64,000 bases of DNA from Roseiarcus sp963776665 (lineage in GTDB: Bacteria > Pseudomonadota > Alphaproteobacteria > Rhizobiales > Beijerinckiaceae). The translations under genes were made by a program, and so were the position numbers. Of the stretch, positions 51,465-59,891 are shown piece by piece. The stretch is from assembly GCA_963776665.1 (NCBI GenBank), contig CAVZNQ010000012.1:1-64000 (forward strand), written 5' to 3'. Within the stretch, counting starts at the first letter, position 1, and each line of letters opens with the position of its first letter. The notes beneath the pieces are model-generated. The model searched no databases. It was not told the DNA's origin and was given only the letters and a program-made list of their open reading frames with translations.

Positions 51465-51927
51465 GCTGCGACGCCAGCCTATCGCGAGCGCGGCCCACGC
51501 GCCAAGCCTCTCACAGTGCGCGCACTCGACGGGGACGGGCGCGACGCTCTTGCCGCGCTCGACGAGGCACGGCAAGAATGTTGGCGAGGCTGGAGTCGAT
51601 GCGAACGATTACCGCACGACGACCCACCACGCTAGGCCGAGGCGGCTCTTGGCCGGGAACAAGCGGAGGGCCTCATGGCCAAAGCGGGGGAGACGCGATT
51701 GACGGACGTTTCGACAGCCATCGCGGATATATCGTGTCCAATACTTCGTGTTATCGGCGCGACCCAGTCTCTGGACTTGGCTTCTTTCTGCCAATCGACA
51801 GGCCCTTTCTGAAAGTCCTTGGACGGGCTGCAGTCTTTTCGTCCATAGGCCGTTCTAGAGTTGACTATCGGTCGGTTGCCGGCTCTAGTGGCCAATGCGG
51901 GTATGTAGGATTTTAACGGCGGGCTCA
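51465..51927 (+). other. Gap upstream of the PEP-CTERM gene
   Basis: One 45-codon plus-strand frame (51675-51812, ATG, AGGGCCTC upstream) is conceivable but unsupported. The last 70 bases hold a good promoter match (51861-51889). Confidence 0.4.
51861..51889 (+). promoter_or_regulatory. Candidate promoter of the PEP-CTERM gene
   Basis: TTGACT at 51861-51866, 17 bases, then TCTAGT at 51884-51889. The leader before ATG 51928 would be about 32 bases. Confidence 0.55.
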
Positions 51928-52650
51928 ATGAAACTCAGTGTGATGGCGGGGATGGCCGTCGCTGGCGTCCTGATGTCGGGGACCGTCGCGGGCCTAGCAT
52001 TGGCCACTTCACCGGCGCGGGCGGGCACTGTCTGCCTAACCGTGGAAGGAACAACGGAGACTCCGACCACGGGCACGCAAGGATCGTGCGCTACATCGAC
52101 CGAGTTGGAGGTCAAACTCAATGACGCAAAGAATGTCAATATGGGGACCGGACTGGCCGGTGGTACGCTCACTGTGAACTTCGCGTCGCTTACCAAAATC
52201 GATCTTGCGAACGGCAATTCAACGATCGACCCAACCGCGAATGGGAATGACGTATCGTTTGGCAACTTGGACATTACGACGCCAGGTGTCACTTTCACGG
52301 ACATTCTGTTCGGAGTGGAGATGACGAACCTTGACGCGACGAGTTTGACGGTTGAGGCCCTGCTTAACGGGACCGTCGAAGGCGCATGGAGCTTGACTGG
52401 TCTGCCGCACGACAAAAATGAGCAGTTCGCCATCGTCGGTTCACTAGGCACGTCTTTCGATGAAGTGACAGTGGTCGCGGGGCTCGCGTCGGGGATCAAA
52501 GAGATGAAGCAGTTCGATCTTTCAGGGACTTCGTTTTCGGCCGTCCCCGAACCCTCGACCTGGGCGATGATGCTCCTCGGTTTTGCTGGGCTTGCGTATG
52601 CGGGCTTTCGCAAGACGAAGGGCGCGCGCGCGGCGCTTTCGGCCGGCTAA
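51928..52650 (+). CDS. PEP-CTERM sorting-domain protein
   Basis: 240 residues. An N-terminal signal (MAGMAVAGVLMSGTVAGLAL, cleaved near PARA) leads into a Thr/Asn/Gly-rich beta body (GGTLTVNFASLTKIDLANGN). The C-terminus is a complete PEP-CTERM tag: VPEPSTWAMMLLGFAGLAYA, a membrane helix, then GFRKTK. Such proteins are processed by an EpsH/exosortase-type transpeptidase and go to the cell surface or exopolysaccharide. Two Cys lie in the N-terminal part. No exosortase or exopolysaccharide gene is in the window. ATG 51928 starts the signal peptide; the upstream start at 51895 does not. Confidence 0.92.
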   Translation: MKLSVMAGMAVAGVLMSGTVAGLALATSPARAGTVCLTVEGTTETPTTGTQGSCATSTELEVKLNDAKNVNMGTGLAGGTLTVNFASLTKIDLANGNSTIDPTANGNDVSFGNLDITTPGVTFTDILFGVEMTNLDATSLTVEALLNGTVEGAWSLTGLPHDKNEQFAIVGSLGTSFDEVTVVAGLASGIKEMKQFDLSGTSFSAVPEPSTWAMMLLGFAGLAYAGFRKTKGARAALSAG

Positions 52651-52677
52651 CGCTTCTCCTGCACCGTATTGCACGAA

Positions 52678-52709
52678 AGGCCGCCTCACGGCGGTCTTTT
52701 GTTTTTTCT
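52678..52709 (+). terminator. Rho-independent terminator of the PEP-CTERM gene
   Basis: GGCCGCC, TCAC loop, GGCGGTC, then TTTTGTTTTTT, 28 bases after the stop. Confidence 0.8.
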
Positions 52710-52795
52710 CGACTCGAAGGCGGTCTGCCACGCATCGCCTTTTATTTGCACGAGCGGCGACGTAGTGCGTGTCCGCCGATCGCCCGCGCCCCAGG

Positions 52796-52821
52796 TCCCG
52801 TGTTATGCTTGGCGCAAAGCA
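52796..52821 (+). promoter_or_regulatory. Shared leader/promoter motif, copy 2
   Basis: TCCCGTGT, TATGCTTGGCG, C, AAAGCA, matching 42358-42383 almost base for base and also ending about 11 bases before an ATG. Confidence 0.5.
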
Positions 52822-52832
52822 CGGGGATCGCG

Positions 52833-53069
52833 ATGAAGCTAGACGAAGCCATCTTGGAAGAGATCAAGAGGGCGGGGCCGGGCAGCCGGCCAGAGCTTAT
52901 TAGGCGTATGGCTGGTAGAATGACGCCCGCATTGGATCGCCTGATAGATGCCGGGCTGCTCTATAGGGTCAACAACCGACCCGATCGCCCAGTGCACGAA
53001 AAGGTCTATAGTCTGTCCCCCGATCCAATTGACTGGTCACGATCCGGCCCCGCGTTTGCTCGGAGGTAA
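52833..53069 (+). CDS. Small winged-helix-like protein (78 aa)
   Basis: MKLDEAILEEIKRAGPGSRP then ELIRRMAGRMTPALDRLIDA, GLLYRVNNRPDRPVHEKVYS. The layout is three helices followed by a two-strand wing, as in small MarR/ArsR-like winged helices. Its leader matches that of the unrelated gene at 42394. GGGGATCG lies before the ATG. Probably a transcription regulator from a mobile element. Confidence 0.6.
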   Translation: MKLDEAILEEIKRAGPGSRPELIRRMAGRMTPALDRLIDAGLLYRVNNRPDRPVHEKVYSLSPDPIDWSRSGPAFARR

Positions 53070-53843
53070 CAATGCCTCGCGGACTAAAGGCGAGAAGCGC
53101 CCCGCCGATGTGAACGCGCGTGCTGTCCTCATTTCGGTCACAGAGACTCCAGCGCGCGCAATCGCAGTGCCGACCGGCACTTGCGCCGGACGGCGATGAG
53201 CGCGGGAGCGAAGTAGACCGCGCCCGACCTCGGGTGAGACAACGGCGTTAGTCTCCCTCGTCAGTTAGCCAAATAGCTCATGCTGCCCTCGACGGGCGCG
53301 CTGCCACCCACGCCGCGCCAGCGAAGGCGTGATTGAGATCGCGATCATGCTCTGCGCGTGAGCCCAAAAACGATTAAGGCCCAGACGCGAGTTTAGCGGC
53401 GCACGTCTGGGCCATTGGCCGCGGCGCGGCGGGACGGAGATCCCGTTTGCGGCCCATTGTATTTGAAGCACAACGTCGACAAGTGGTCAAACGCCGTTAG
53501 GCCCCGCCCGCCCCATTCGCGTGCTCGACCCGGACCGGCGCGAGGTTCATTCGGCGGGCAGGCGAGGGGGCGTTCGAGACCGGCCCCAGGCCGTCGTAAC
53601 CGGCCCGCATGATTCGTCAGTCTTTTCAATCGCTAGAATCCAAGACGAGAACGGATGCGAGCAAAAACAATAACGTCTCATTAACAGAGGGTTTCAGAGC
53701 CGGCGGCATTCAGCAATTTGTAATAATTTGCCGCAAATCATTCTCATGCCGCGCGAATTGCCGACGGGTATTTGACCCAACGGAATGGCTCCCGCGATGC
53801 TTCGCGCCCGCGGACAGCGGTCAAAACTTAACGCTTGCGCCGC
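53070..53843. other. 774-base gap
   Basis: No gene is supported. On the minus strand at 53265-53345 a 27-codon frame begins MIAISITPSL, like the start of the gene at 51464, and then diverges; it may be a remnant. A perfect 10-bp stem (GGCCCAGACG / CGTCTGGGCC) lies at 53378-53413. The final 200 bases are AT-richer and hold no recognisable site. Confidence 0.4.
53378..53413. repeat. Perfect 10-bp inverted repeat
   Basis: GGCCCAGACG at 53378-53387 and its exact complement at 53404-53413, with a 16-base loop. There is no T-run, so a role as terminator is doubtful. Confidence 0.6.
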
Positions 53844-54092
53844 TCAGTCGTCGTCGAGCGGGACGACTCCCTTGATCGCGCCGTCGGCCGAAAGGGTGAT
53901 CTTCTCGATCCGCATTTCAGCGTTCTTGAGCAGTTCGTCGCAGCGCCGCTTCAGCGCTTCGCCACGCTCGTAGAGCCTGATCGAATCGTCCAGCGCCACC
54001 GAGCCTTTTTCGAGTTGATCGACGATCGCTTCAAGTTCCGCCAGCGCCGCTTCGAACGGCATGATGGCGATGTCGGGCTCGGCCTCGCTCAC
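53844..54092 (-). CDS. xseB: Exodeoxyribonuclease VII small subunit
   Basis: 82 residues, normal for XseB. Forms the stalk of exonuclease VII with several copies per XseA. The conserved core is MPFEAALAELEAIVDQLEKG, then VALDDSIRLYERGEALKRRC and DELLKNAEMRIEKI. The short C-terminal tail GAIKGVVPLDDD is acidic. No xseA is in the window. Confidence 0.95.
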   Translation of the reverse strand: MSEAEPDIAIMPFEAALAELEAIVDQLEKGSVALDDSIRLYERGEALKRRCDELLKNAEMRIEKITLSADGAIKGVVPLDDD

Positions 54093-54141
54093 TTCGGCTC
54101 CTCTCGATCCGCCTCAACCGCGACAGCCGACAACATGAGCT

Positions 54142-55017
54142 TCATTCTGGCAGGGCCGAAATCAAGTACAGGGTCTGCAGGGTGTCGCTGGGTCGGGTCT
54201 GGCTTCCGAAAGCACGCCCGAAAATGGCGCCGATTTCGCCGGAACGGTAGATCCGGCTCAAGGCCCGGTCGACCGCAAGGCGGAAATCGCTGTCGCCGCG
54301 CCCAAGCGCCAGGGCGTAGGGTTCGAGCGAGAAATAATTGTTGGCGAGTCGCAGCTTTTCCGGCGCGCTGCTCTTGGACGCGAGATAGGCGAGGATCGCC
54401 CGATCGCCGAAATAGGCGACGATCGTCCCCTGGTCGAGCATCGCCAGCCCCTCCTGGTGGGTTTTCGCAGGAACGATCTCGGCCTTGATATTGGCTGTGG
54501 CGAGGGTGTCGCGCAGGCTCTGCTCGGTGGTCGTGCCAGCGAGCACGCCGATCTTCTTGCCGGCCAGAGCGCCAAACTCGCTTGGGCCGTCGCCGCTCAC
54601 GAGCAGGCTCGCTCCGTCGACGAACGTTGCGATCGAAAAGTCGACCTGCTCTCGGCGCGACAAGGTGGCGGACGTCGGTTCACACAGAAGGTCCGCCTTT
54701 CCGGATTGGATCGCATCGAAGCGATTGTCGGCAGTGACGAGGACGTAGTCCACCTTGAGATCGCCAACATTGAGCGCCGCCGCCAGATTCTTCACCACCG
54801 AGCGGCAAAGGTCGACGATGAAGCCGGCGGGAACGCCGGTCGCGTCGGTAAACGAAAACGGCGGCGCGTCCTCGCGGTATGCAATCCGCACCGTCTTATC
54901 CTGCTTGATCCGGTCGATCGTCCCGGCGCCAGCCGGCCCTGACCAGCAAAGAGCGGCCGCCGCCGCAATCGACAATGCTCGCAGCCAGCCTTTGACCGAA
55001 GCCATGCGTTTCGCCAT
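54142..55017 (-). CDS. Periplasmic amino-acid-type solute-binding protein
   Basis: 291 residues, family 3 extracellular solute-binding protein. Signal peptide 1-33 ends AGPAGAG-like. Lobe one begins TVRIAYREDAPPFSFTDATG, then GVPAGFIVDLCRSVVKNLAA near 60. RFDAIQSGKADLLCEPTSAT near 105 is the hinge/binding region, and GKKIGVLAGTTTEQSLRDTL starts lobe two. ATG 55017 follows GGGAGGG. No ABC permease or ATPase gene is adjacent, so it is an orphan binding protein or sensor-type receptor. The ligand is likely an amino acid but not specified. Confidence 0.9.
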   Translation of the reverse strand: MAKRMASVKGWLRALSIAAAAALCWSGPAGAGTIDRIKQDKTVRIAYREDAPPFSFTDATGVPAGFIVDLCRSVVKNLAAALNVGDLKVDYVLVTADNRFDAIQSGKADLLCEPTSATLSRREQVDFSIATFVDGASLLVSGDGPSEFGALAGKKIGVLAGTTTEQSLRDTLATANIKAEIVPAKTHQEGLAMLDQGTIVAYFGDRAILAYLASKSSAPEKLRLANNYFSLEPYALALGRGDSDFRLAVDRALSRIYRSGEIGAIFGRAFGSQTRPSDTLQTLYLISALPE

Positions 55018-55180
55018 CTCGCCCTCCCGCGCGCCGGACCCGCGCCCATCGTGAACGACTGCGGTCCGGCCCGCAAGTCGCGCTCCGCCCCGCGCCGGCT
55101 GCTTTCGGCAAAGAGTGTCCCGGACCGGGGTTTCCTGCGATAGAATGACGGTTTCGATCGAAGCCATTCGGAGACCAGCC

Positions 55181-56299
55181 ATGCTCGTCGGCGTTCCCAG
55201 GGAGATCAAGGACAACGAATTCCGGGTCGGCATGACGCCGGCCGCCGTCTCCGAACTGGTCCATCACGGCCATGAGGTCATTGTCGAGACGGAGGCGGGC
55301 CTGGGCTCGGGCTCTCCGGATGAGGAATATGTCCGCGCCGGGGCCAAAATCGTCACACGCGCCCAGGACATCTTCGCTCGCGCCGAGATGGTCGTGAAGG
55401 TCAAAGAGCCGCTCCCTGACGAGCGCAAGCGACTGAGGCGCGGACAAATCCTGTTCACCTACCTCCATCTTGCGCCCGATCTCGAGCAGACGCGCGACCT
55501 CATGGCTTCCGGCGCGACCTGCGTCGCCTACGAGACGGTGACCGATCGCCACGGCGGTCTGCCGCTGCTCACGCCGATGTCGGAAGTCGCCGGGCGTCTC
55601 GCGCCGCAAGTCGGGGCGCATGCCCTGGAGAAGGCGCAAGGCGGGCGCGGCGTGCTGCTCGGCGGCGTCCCCGGCGTGGCGGCGGCCAACGTGCTCGTCC
55701 TCGGCGGCGGCGTCTCGGGTTCTCACGCCGCGACCATCGCGGTCGGCATGGGCGCGTCCGTCACCGTGGTCGACCGCTCGCACGAGGCGCTGAAACGACT
55801 CTCAACCCAGTTCGGCTCGTCGTTGCGCACCGTCTACTCGACACGCGCCTCGATCGCCGATCTTGTGAGAAGCGCCGATCTCGTTATCGGCGCCGTGCTC
55901 TTGCCGGGCGCCGCCGCGCCCAAGCTCATCACCCGGGCGATGCTCAAGACGATGCGCCCGGGCGCGGTCATCGTCGACGTCGCTATCGACCAGGGCGGCT
56001 GCTGCGAGACCTCGAAGGCGACGACCCATTCGCACCCGACCTATGTCGTCGATGGCATCGTCCACTACTGCGTCGCCAACATGCCCGGCGCGGTCGCGCG
56101 CACTTCGACCTTCGCCCTAAACCACGCGACTCTGCCGTTCGCGCTCGCGCTCGCCGACAAGGGCTGGCGGGAGGCTTTGAGAGAAGATCCGCACCTCCGC
56201 GCGGGCCTCAACGTCCACGACGGCAAGGTGACCTGCGAGCCGGTCGCGGCCGCGCACGGGCTCCCCTACGCGCCGCCGGAGAGCGTCCTCAAGGCCTAG
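55181..56299 (+). CDS. ald: Alanine dehydrogenase
   Basis: Interconverts L-alanine and pyruvate plus ammonia with NAD. 372 residues. MLVGVPREIKDNEFRVGMTP is the N-terminal substrate domain, with the catalytic Lys in MVVKVKEPLP near 74 and His in LFTYLHLAPD near 95. NVLVLGGGVSGSHAATIAVG near 170 is the NAD-binding fold. The C-terminus has TYVVDGIVHYCVANMPGAVA. GGAG lies eight bases before ATG 55181. Its stop overlaps that of the convergent transglycosylase gene by three bases. Confidence 0.96.
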   Translation: MLVGVPREIKDNEFRVGMTPAAVSELVHHGHEVIVETEAGLGSGSPDEEYVRAGAKIVTRAQDIFARAEMVVKVKEPLPDERKRLRRGQILFTYLHLAPDLEQTRDLMASGATCVAYETVTDRHGGLPLLTPMSEVAGRLAPQVGAHALEKAQGGRGVLLGGVPGVAAANVLVLGGGVSGSHAATIAVGMGASVTVVDRSHEALKRLSTQFGSSLRTVYSTRASIADLVRSADLVIGAVLLPGAAAPKLITRAMLKTMRPGAVIVDVAIDQGGCCETSKATTHSHPTYVVDGIVHYCVANMPGAVARTSTFALNHATLPFALALADKGWREALREDPHLRAGLNVHDGKVTCEPVAAAHGLPYAPPESVLKA

Positions 56300-58374
56300 T
56301 AGGGCGCCGGACCCCCGCCAATGGTCCCGAGGCTGGTCACGACGAACCAGTCGCCGCCCCGTCTCTCGATCCGCAGGACACGCCCCGCCCCGGGGATCAA
56401 GGCGCCGGGCGCGACCCTTTGCCAGCCGTAGCGATTGTTGATCACCGCAACGCCGTCCTGCACATCGACGATGCTGTAGCCTCGGAGCACGGTCCCGTGG
56501 GCGCCGGGTTTGGCGGTCTCACTCAAGGCGGAAGGCTGCGTTCGCGCCACAGGCGCCGATGGCTTCGGCGCGACGGACAGGAGGGGCGCGGCCGAGCTCG
56601 CGGCTGGGGCAGGGGCCTTTTTTTCCGCCTTGTCGAGGCGCGCGCCGTCGGGAAGTTGCGCGGCCGGAGCCGCCGCGCTGGCCGCCCTCTTTTCCAGGCT
56701 GTCGAGCCTCGTCGCGAGGTCGGAAATCTGGGCGGCAGGGGCAGCCGCAAGGGCCGCTTTCTTCTCGAGCTTGTCGAGCCTCGCCGCGACGTCGGCGGTT
56801 TCGGCGGCCGGCGCAACCGGCGCAGCGGCTTTCTGCTCAAGTTTGTCCAGCCGGGTCGCAATATCGGCGCTTCTGGCCGAAGAATCCTGATTGAGGGTGT
56901 CGTTGAGCTTATCCAGTCGCGCTCCATAGTCGCGCTCGATCCTGTCGAGGCGGGCGGTGATCTGCGCGAGCGAGGCGCCGAGGTCGCGAATCGCCGAGCG
57001 CTCCTCCTCGCGCTCTGTGGAGTGGGTGATGGCCTCCAGAGGCGCATCGAGGACGCCGACAGCCGAGGCAAGCGGGCCTTTGGCGGACGGCCAGTCTTGC
57101 GGCGGGCCAAGAACGGCAAGCGCGCCGCCGGCGGCGAAAAGCGCCAGGACGGCGCTGGCGAACGCGACCTTCAAAGCGGGCGATTTCGCTTTTCTTGCCT
57201 GAGGCGGAGGCCGGCGAAACGCCGGATCGACGACGGGGGCGACTTCGGGGCGCGACAACAATGGGGGCTTGGGCGGATCGGAATCGAAGCCTGACGTGAG
57301 ACCGGCCCCTGTCGTCGCAGGGGCCGAGGCGGATGGCGCTGATCCTTCCGCTTCGGGGGCGGGGGCCTTCACGCCGGGCGGTTCAGGAGGCGACGGAGCA
57401 CTCAAACTTCCGAGTCCGGGCCATACGGTCGGCTCGGGGCTGTCAAACAGGCGCTCGGCTTGTTTCGCGTTCAAGGGGAGGCCGCGATCAACTGCCGGAA
57501 CCGGGCTTGGGATCAACGGGCCAGTCGAACTTGCGCCGCCGCGAAGGATAGCCTCCAAGCGATTGTTGTTCCGCCGCAACTCGTCGCGAATGGTGTCGAT
57601 CGGCTTCCGCACATAGGCAAGAAAATATATCAGCGCGGCGCAGGCGAATACGCCGAAGACCAGCGGCGGGGAAAAATACGCGTCGTAGATTTTCTGAATG
57701 GGCGCCGAAGCCAGGTATGCAACATATGTGTTCAGCATGGCTGGTCCTTTCCACGACCCGCTCGGGACTTGCACGATTGCGGGCGTTCCGGCCGCCGAAT
57801 TGCTCAAGACCGCCGGCTCCGCGCGGCGCAGCGCGGCTATGGTCTGGGCGCAAGAGGCCTCGGTGAAGATCGCCCGGTCGGTCAGCGTCGCCGCATTCGT
57901 TCCGCGCCAGTCCTCGACCGAATGACGGGTCAGGATCGTGACGTAGTTCTGTGTTTCGGGAGCAAGGTCGCCCGCGCCCTGAAGCCAACCCGCCACGCGG
58001 GTTGCGCCCGCGTTGTAGGCGGCGGCGGCGAGACCAAGATTTCCAAACCGCTGCCTGAAACTGGCCAAAAGCTCCGCCGCCTTGGGGATCGCGGCCTCCG
58101 GGTCGTCCGGATTGGCGAGCCCGCGCTCGGCTGCTGTCGCCGGCATGAATTGTGCAACGCCGCGCGCCCCGGCCGGGCTCACGGCGTCGGGGCGGAAGCT
58201 GCTTTCCTGCCAGATCAGCCGGCTCAGGAACTCGACCGGGAGTGCATGGGACCGCGCCGACGCATCGATGATCCGGCAAATCGAGTCGACGGACGAACGG
58301 TTCGGCGCCAGAGCTGCAAGCGCTCCGAACAGGATCAGAACCGCCAAAGCTCCGAGGGACGACCACTTCGCCAT
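56296..58374 (-). CDS. Modular lytic transglycosylase with TM segments and Leu/Lys repeats
   Basis: 692 residues. After an N-terminal hydrophobic segment the SLT domain spans about 30-140 (catalytic Glu57 in LIWQESSFRPDAVSPAGARG). A second hydrophobic segment is near 245 (VFGVFACAALIYFLAYV), then a Pro-rich region and a third near 415. Five or so copies of a coiled-coil unit of the ARLDKLEKKAA type follow (about 480-590). The last 65 residues form a beta domain, LRGYSIVDVQDGVAVINNRY to IERRGGDWFVVTSLGTI, known from conjugal and type IV-like proteins. GGGAGG eight bases before ATG 58374 sets the start. Confidence 0.85.
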   Translation of the reverse strand: MAKWSSLGALAVLILFGALAALAPNRSSVDSICRIIDASARSHALPVEFLSRLIWQESSFRPDAVSPAGARGVAQFMPATAAERGLANPDDPEAAIPKAAELLASFRQRFGNLGLAAAAYNAGATRVAGWLQGAGDLAPETQNYVTILTRHSVEDWRGTNAATLTDRAIFTEASCAQTIAALRRAEPAVLSNSAAGTPAIVQVPSGSWKGPAMLNTYVAYLASAPIQKIYDAYFSPPLVFGVFACAALIYFLAYVRKPIDTIRDELRRNNNRLEAILRGGASSTGPLIPSPVPAVDRGLPLNAKQAERLFDSPEPTVWPGLGSLSAPSPPEPPGVKAPAPEAEGSAPSASAPATTGAGLTSGFDSDPPKPPLLSRPEVAPVVDPAFRRPPPQARKAKSPALKVAFASAVLALFAAGGALAVLGPPQDWPSAKGPLASAVGVLDAPLEAITHSTEREEERSAIRDLGASLAQITARLDRIERDYGARLDKLNDTLNQDSSARSADIATRLDKLEQKAAAPVAPAAETADVAARLDKLEKKAALAAAPAAQISDLATRLDSLEKRAASAAAPAAQLPDGARLDKAEKKAPAPAASSAAPLLSVAPKPSAPVARTQPSALSETAKPGAHGTVLRGYSIVDVQDGVAVINNRYGWQRVAPGALIPGAGRVLRIERRGGDWFVVTSLGTIGGGPAPY

Positions 58375-58465
58375 TGCTTGGGCCTCCCGTTCATCCTCGT
58401 TTCGGCCGAAACGAGCTCCCACATTCGTCTGCGGGCGCTGGCCCTCCGCCGTCAGCTTTCGGCGC

Positions 58466-59626
58466 TCAGTTCGCCGCCGGCGGTCGGTCGCCGTTTCCGT
58501 TGAGCGCGCCCGGCGCCCAGTTCACGCCGTCGCGCATGGCGTAGAAGATGTGGGCGCCGATCCGGTCGACCTTTCGCAGGTAGCCGACCCAGAATGGCGA
58601 GACGTAGTTGGCGTGGTAGTTGACCGCTTCCTCGACCTTGGGGTTGAAGGTCGCGCCGCTCACCACCTCCTGCGCGATCCGGGTCGCGACCGCCCACGGG
58701 CCCGGCTCCTCGATCCTGAGCGACTTGCCCTCGCAGGCGAAAGTGAACTGGCAGGCGAATGGCCGGTTGCGGTCCTGGTAGACTACGCCGCAGATTGTCG
58801 TCGGATAGATGCCGCTGCGCACCCGGTTCAACACCACCTGGGCCACCGCCGCCTGGCCGTCCTCCGGCTCGCTGCGCGATTCGAAATAGATCGCTTCGGC
58901 GAGGCAGCGCATCTGGCGCGCGTTGTCCCTGGGATCGATCAGCGCCGCATAGTTCGGCTTGCCGCCGGCGTCCGACAATTGCGGAACCGTCGTCTCATTC
59001 GCGGAGTCGGTCTCGACCACGACCAGCACGCCGTCGCTCGGGGTCGGCGAGGAGGAATTGAGAGCGAATTCGAGCGCCAGGCCCGGGGTCGCGCCGTCAT
59101 CGAAGGCCAGTCCCGGCCTTGGCCCAGGCGGCGGGCCGCCGTCGTCCGGCCGCTCCGGGCTCATGGTGTGGCCAGGGTCGAATTCCGCGTCACGCGGGTC
59201 GTCGAGCCCTGCGCGTGAGAGCGCGCCGTTCAGGCGCCTTGCCTGGAAGCCCGGGCGCAGTCCGATGAAGGGATTGCCCTTGGCGCCGCGGTCAACCTCA
59301 GGGAACGGCAGCGGCGGTCTCTTCAGCGACCCGTTAGGCTCAATCTCGTCGGACATCGCTGCAAGACCCTCCGGGTCGCCGACAGCAAGGCGCGCCGGGA
59401 CGATTGGCAGCGGTTCGCCGTCCTCGTCGACGGCGCGGAGCGGCCGGGCGGTCTGAAGGGCCTGGTCGAGCCGGCCTTCGGCCTCGATCATCCGCGTGGG
59501 GGCAAAGACGCTCGCGCCCGCCAGCGGCTCCTGCTCGGCTTCGGCGGTGATCGACACAAGGACGCCCAGGCCCATGCACCAAGGCAGCGCGACCGAAAGA
59601 GCCCATGCCGTACGCGACCGACCCAT
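58466..59626 (-). CDS. SleB-type cell-wall hydrolase
   Basis: 386 residues. A signal-like N-terminus (WALSVALPWCMGLGVLVSIT) is followed by a long low-complexity region. The Hydrolase_2 domain is at about 245-375: CLAEAIYFESRSEPEDGQAA (catalytic Glu), VAQVVLNRVRSGIYPTTICG, QFTFACEGK and HANYVSPFWVGYLRKVDRIG. It cleaves peptidoglycan, probably as an amidase or transglycosylase of the germination-enzyme family, which is widespread in non-sporulating alphaproteobacteria. It lies upstream of the transglycosylase on the same strand, 91 bases apart. Confidence 0.9.
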   Translation of the reverse strand: MGRSRTAWALSVALPWCMGLGVLVSITAEAEQEPLAGASVFAPTRMIEAEGRLDQALQTARPLRAVDEDGEPLPIVPARLAVGDPEGLAAMSDEIEPNGSLKRPPLPFPEVDRGAKGNPFIGLRPGFQARRLNGALSRAGLDDPRDAEFDPGHTMSPERPDDGGPPPGPRPGLAFDDGATPGLALEFALNSSSPTPSDGVLVVVETDSANETTVPQLSDAGGKPNYAALIDPRDNARQMRCLAEAIYFESRSEPEDGQAAVAQVVLNRVRSGIYPTTICGVVYQDRNRPFACQFTFACEGKSLRIEEPGPWAVATRIAQEVVSGATFNPKVEEAVNYHANYVSPFWVGYLRKVDRIGAHIFYAMRDGVNWAPGALNGNGDRPPAAN

Positions 59627-59891
59627 ACGCGACCCAAGCGCCCGCTGCTCAGAGTTTCACGTGTGCATTGCGGGTGTTAAGAAAACCGACACAATGCGAA
59701 TCGTTCCGGTTATCGGCGCTTAAGGTTGCGGGACGGTTACCAAGGGGGAGCGCGCGGCGTCCCGGTTTGGGGCGCCTCGTAGACGAGTCGGCCGGCGTCG
59801 AACCTGGAATTGACGCGCATCTGCTCAACTGGACAAAGGTCCACGCCGCTGGCATCGTCCGCGGCAACCGTTCTTCCTCCAAGGAGCTCGC

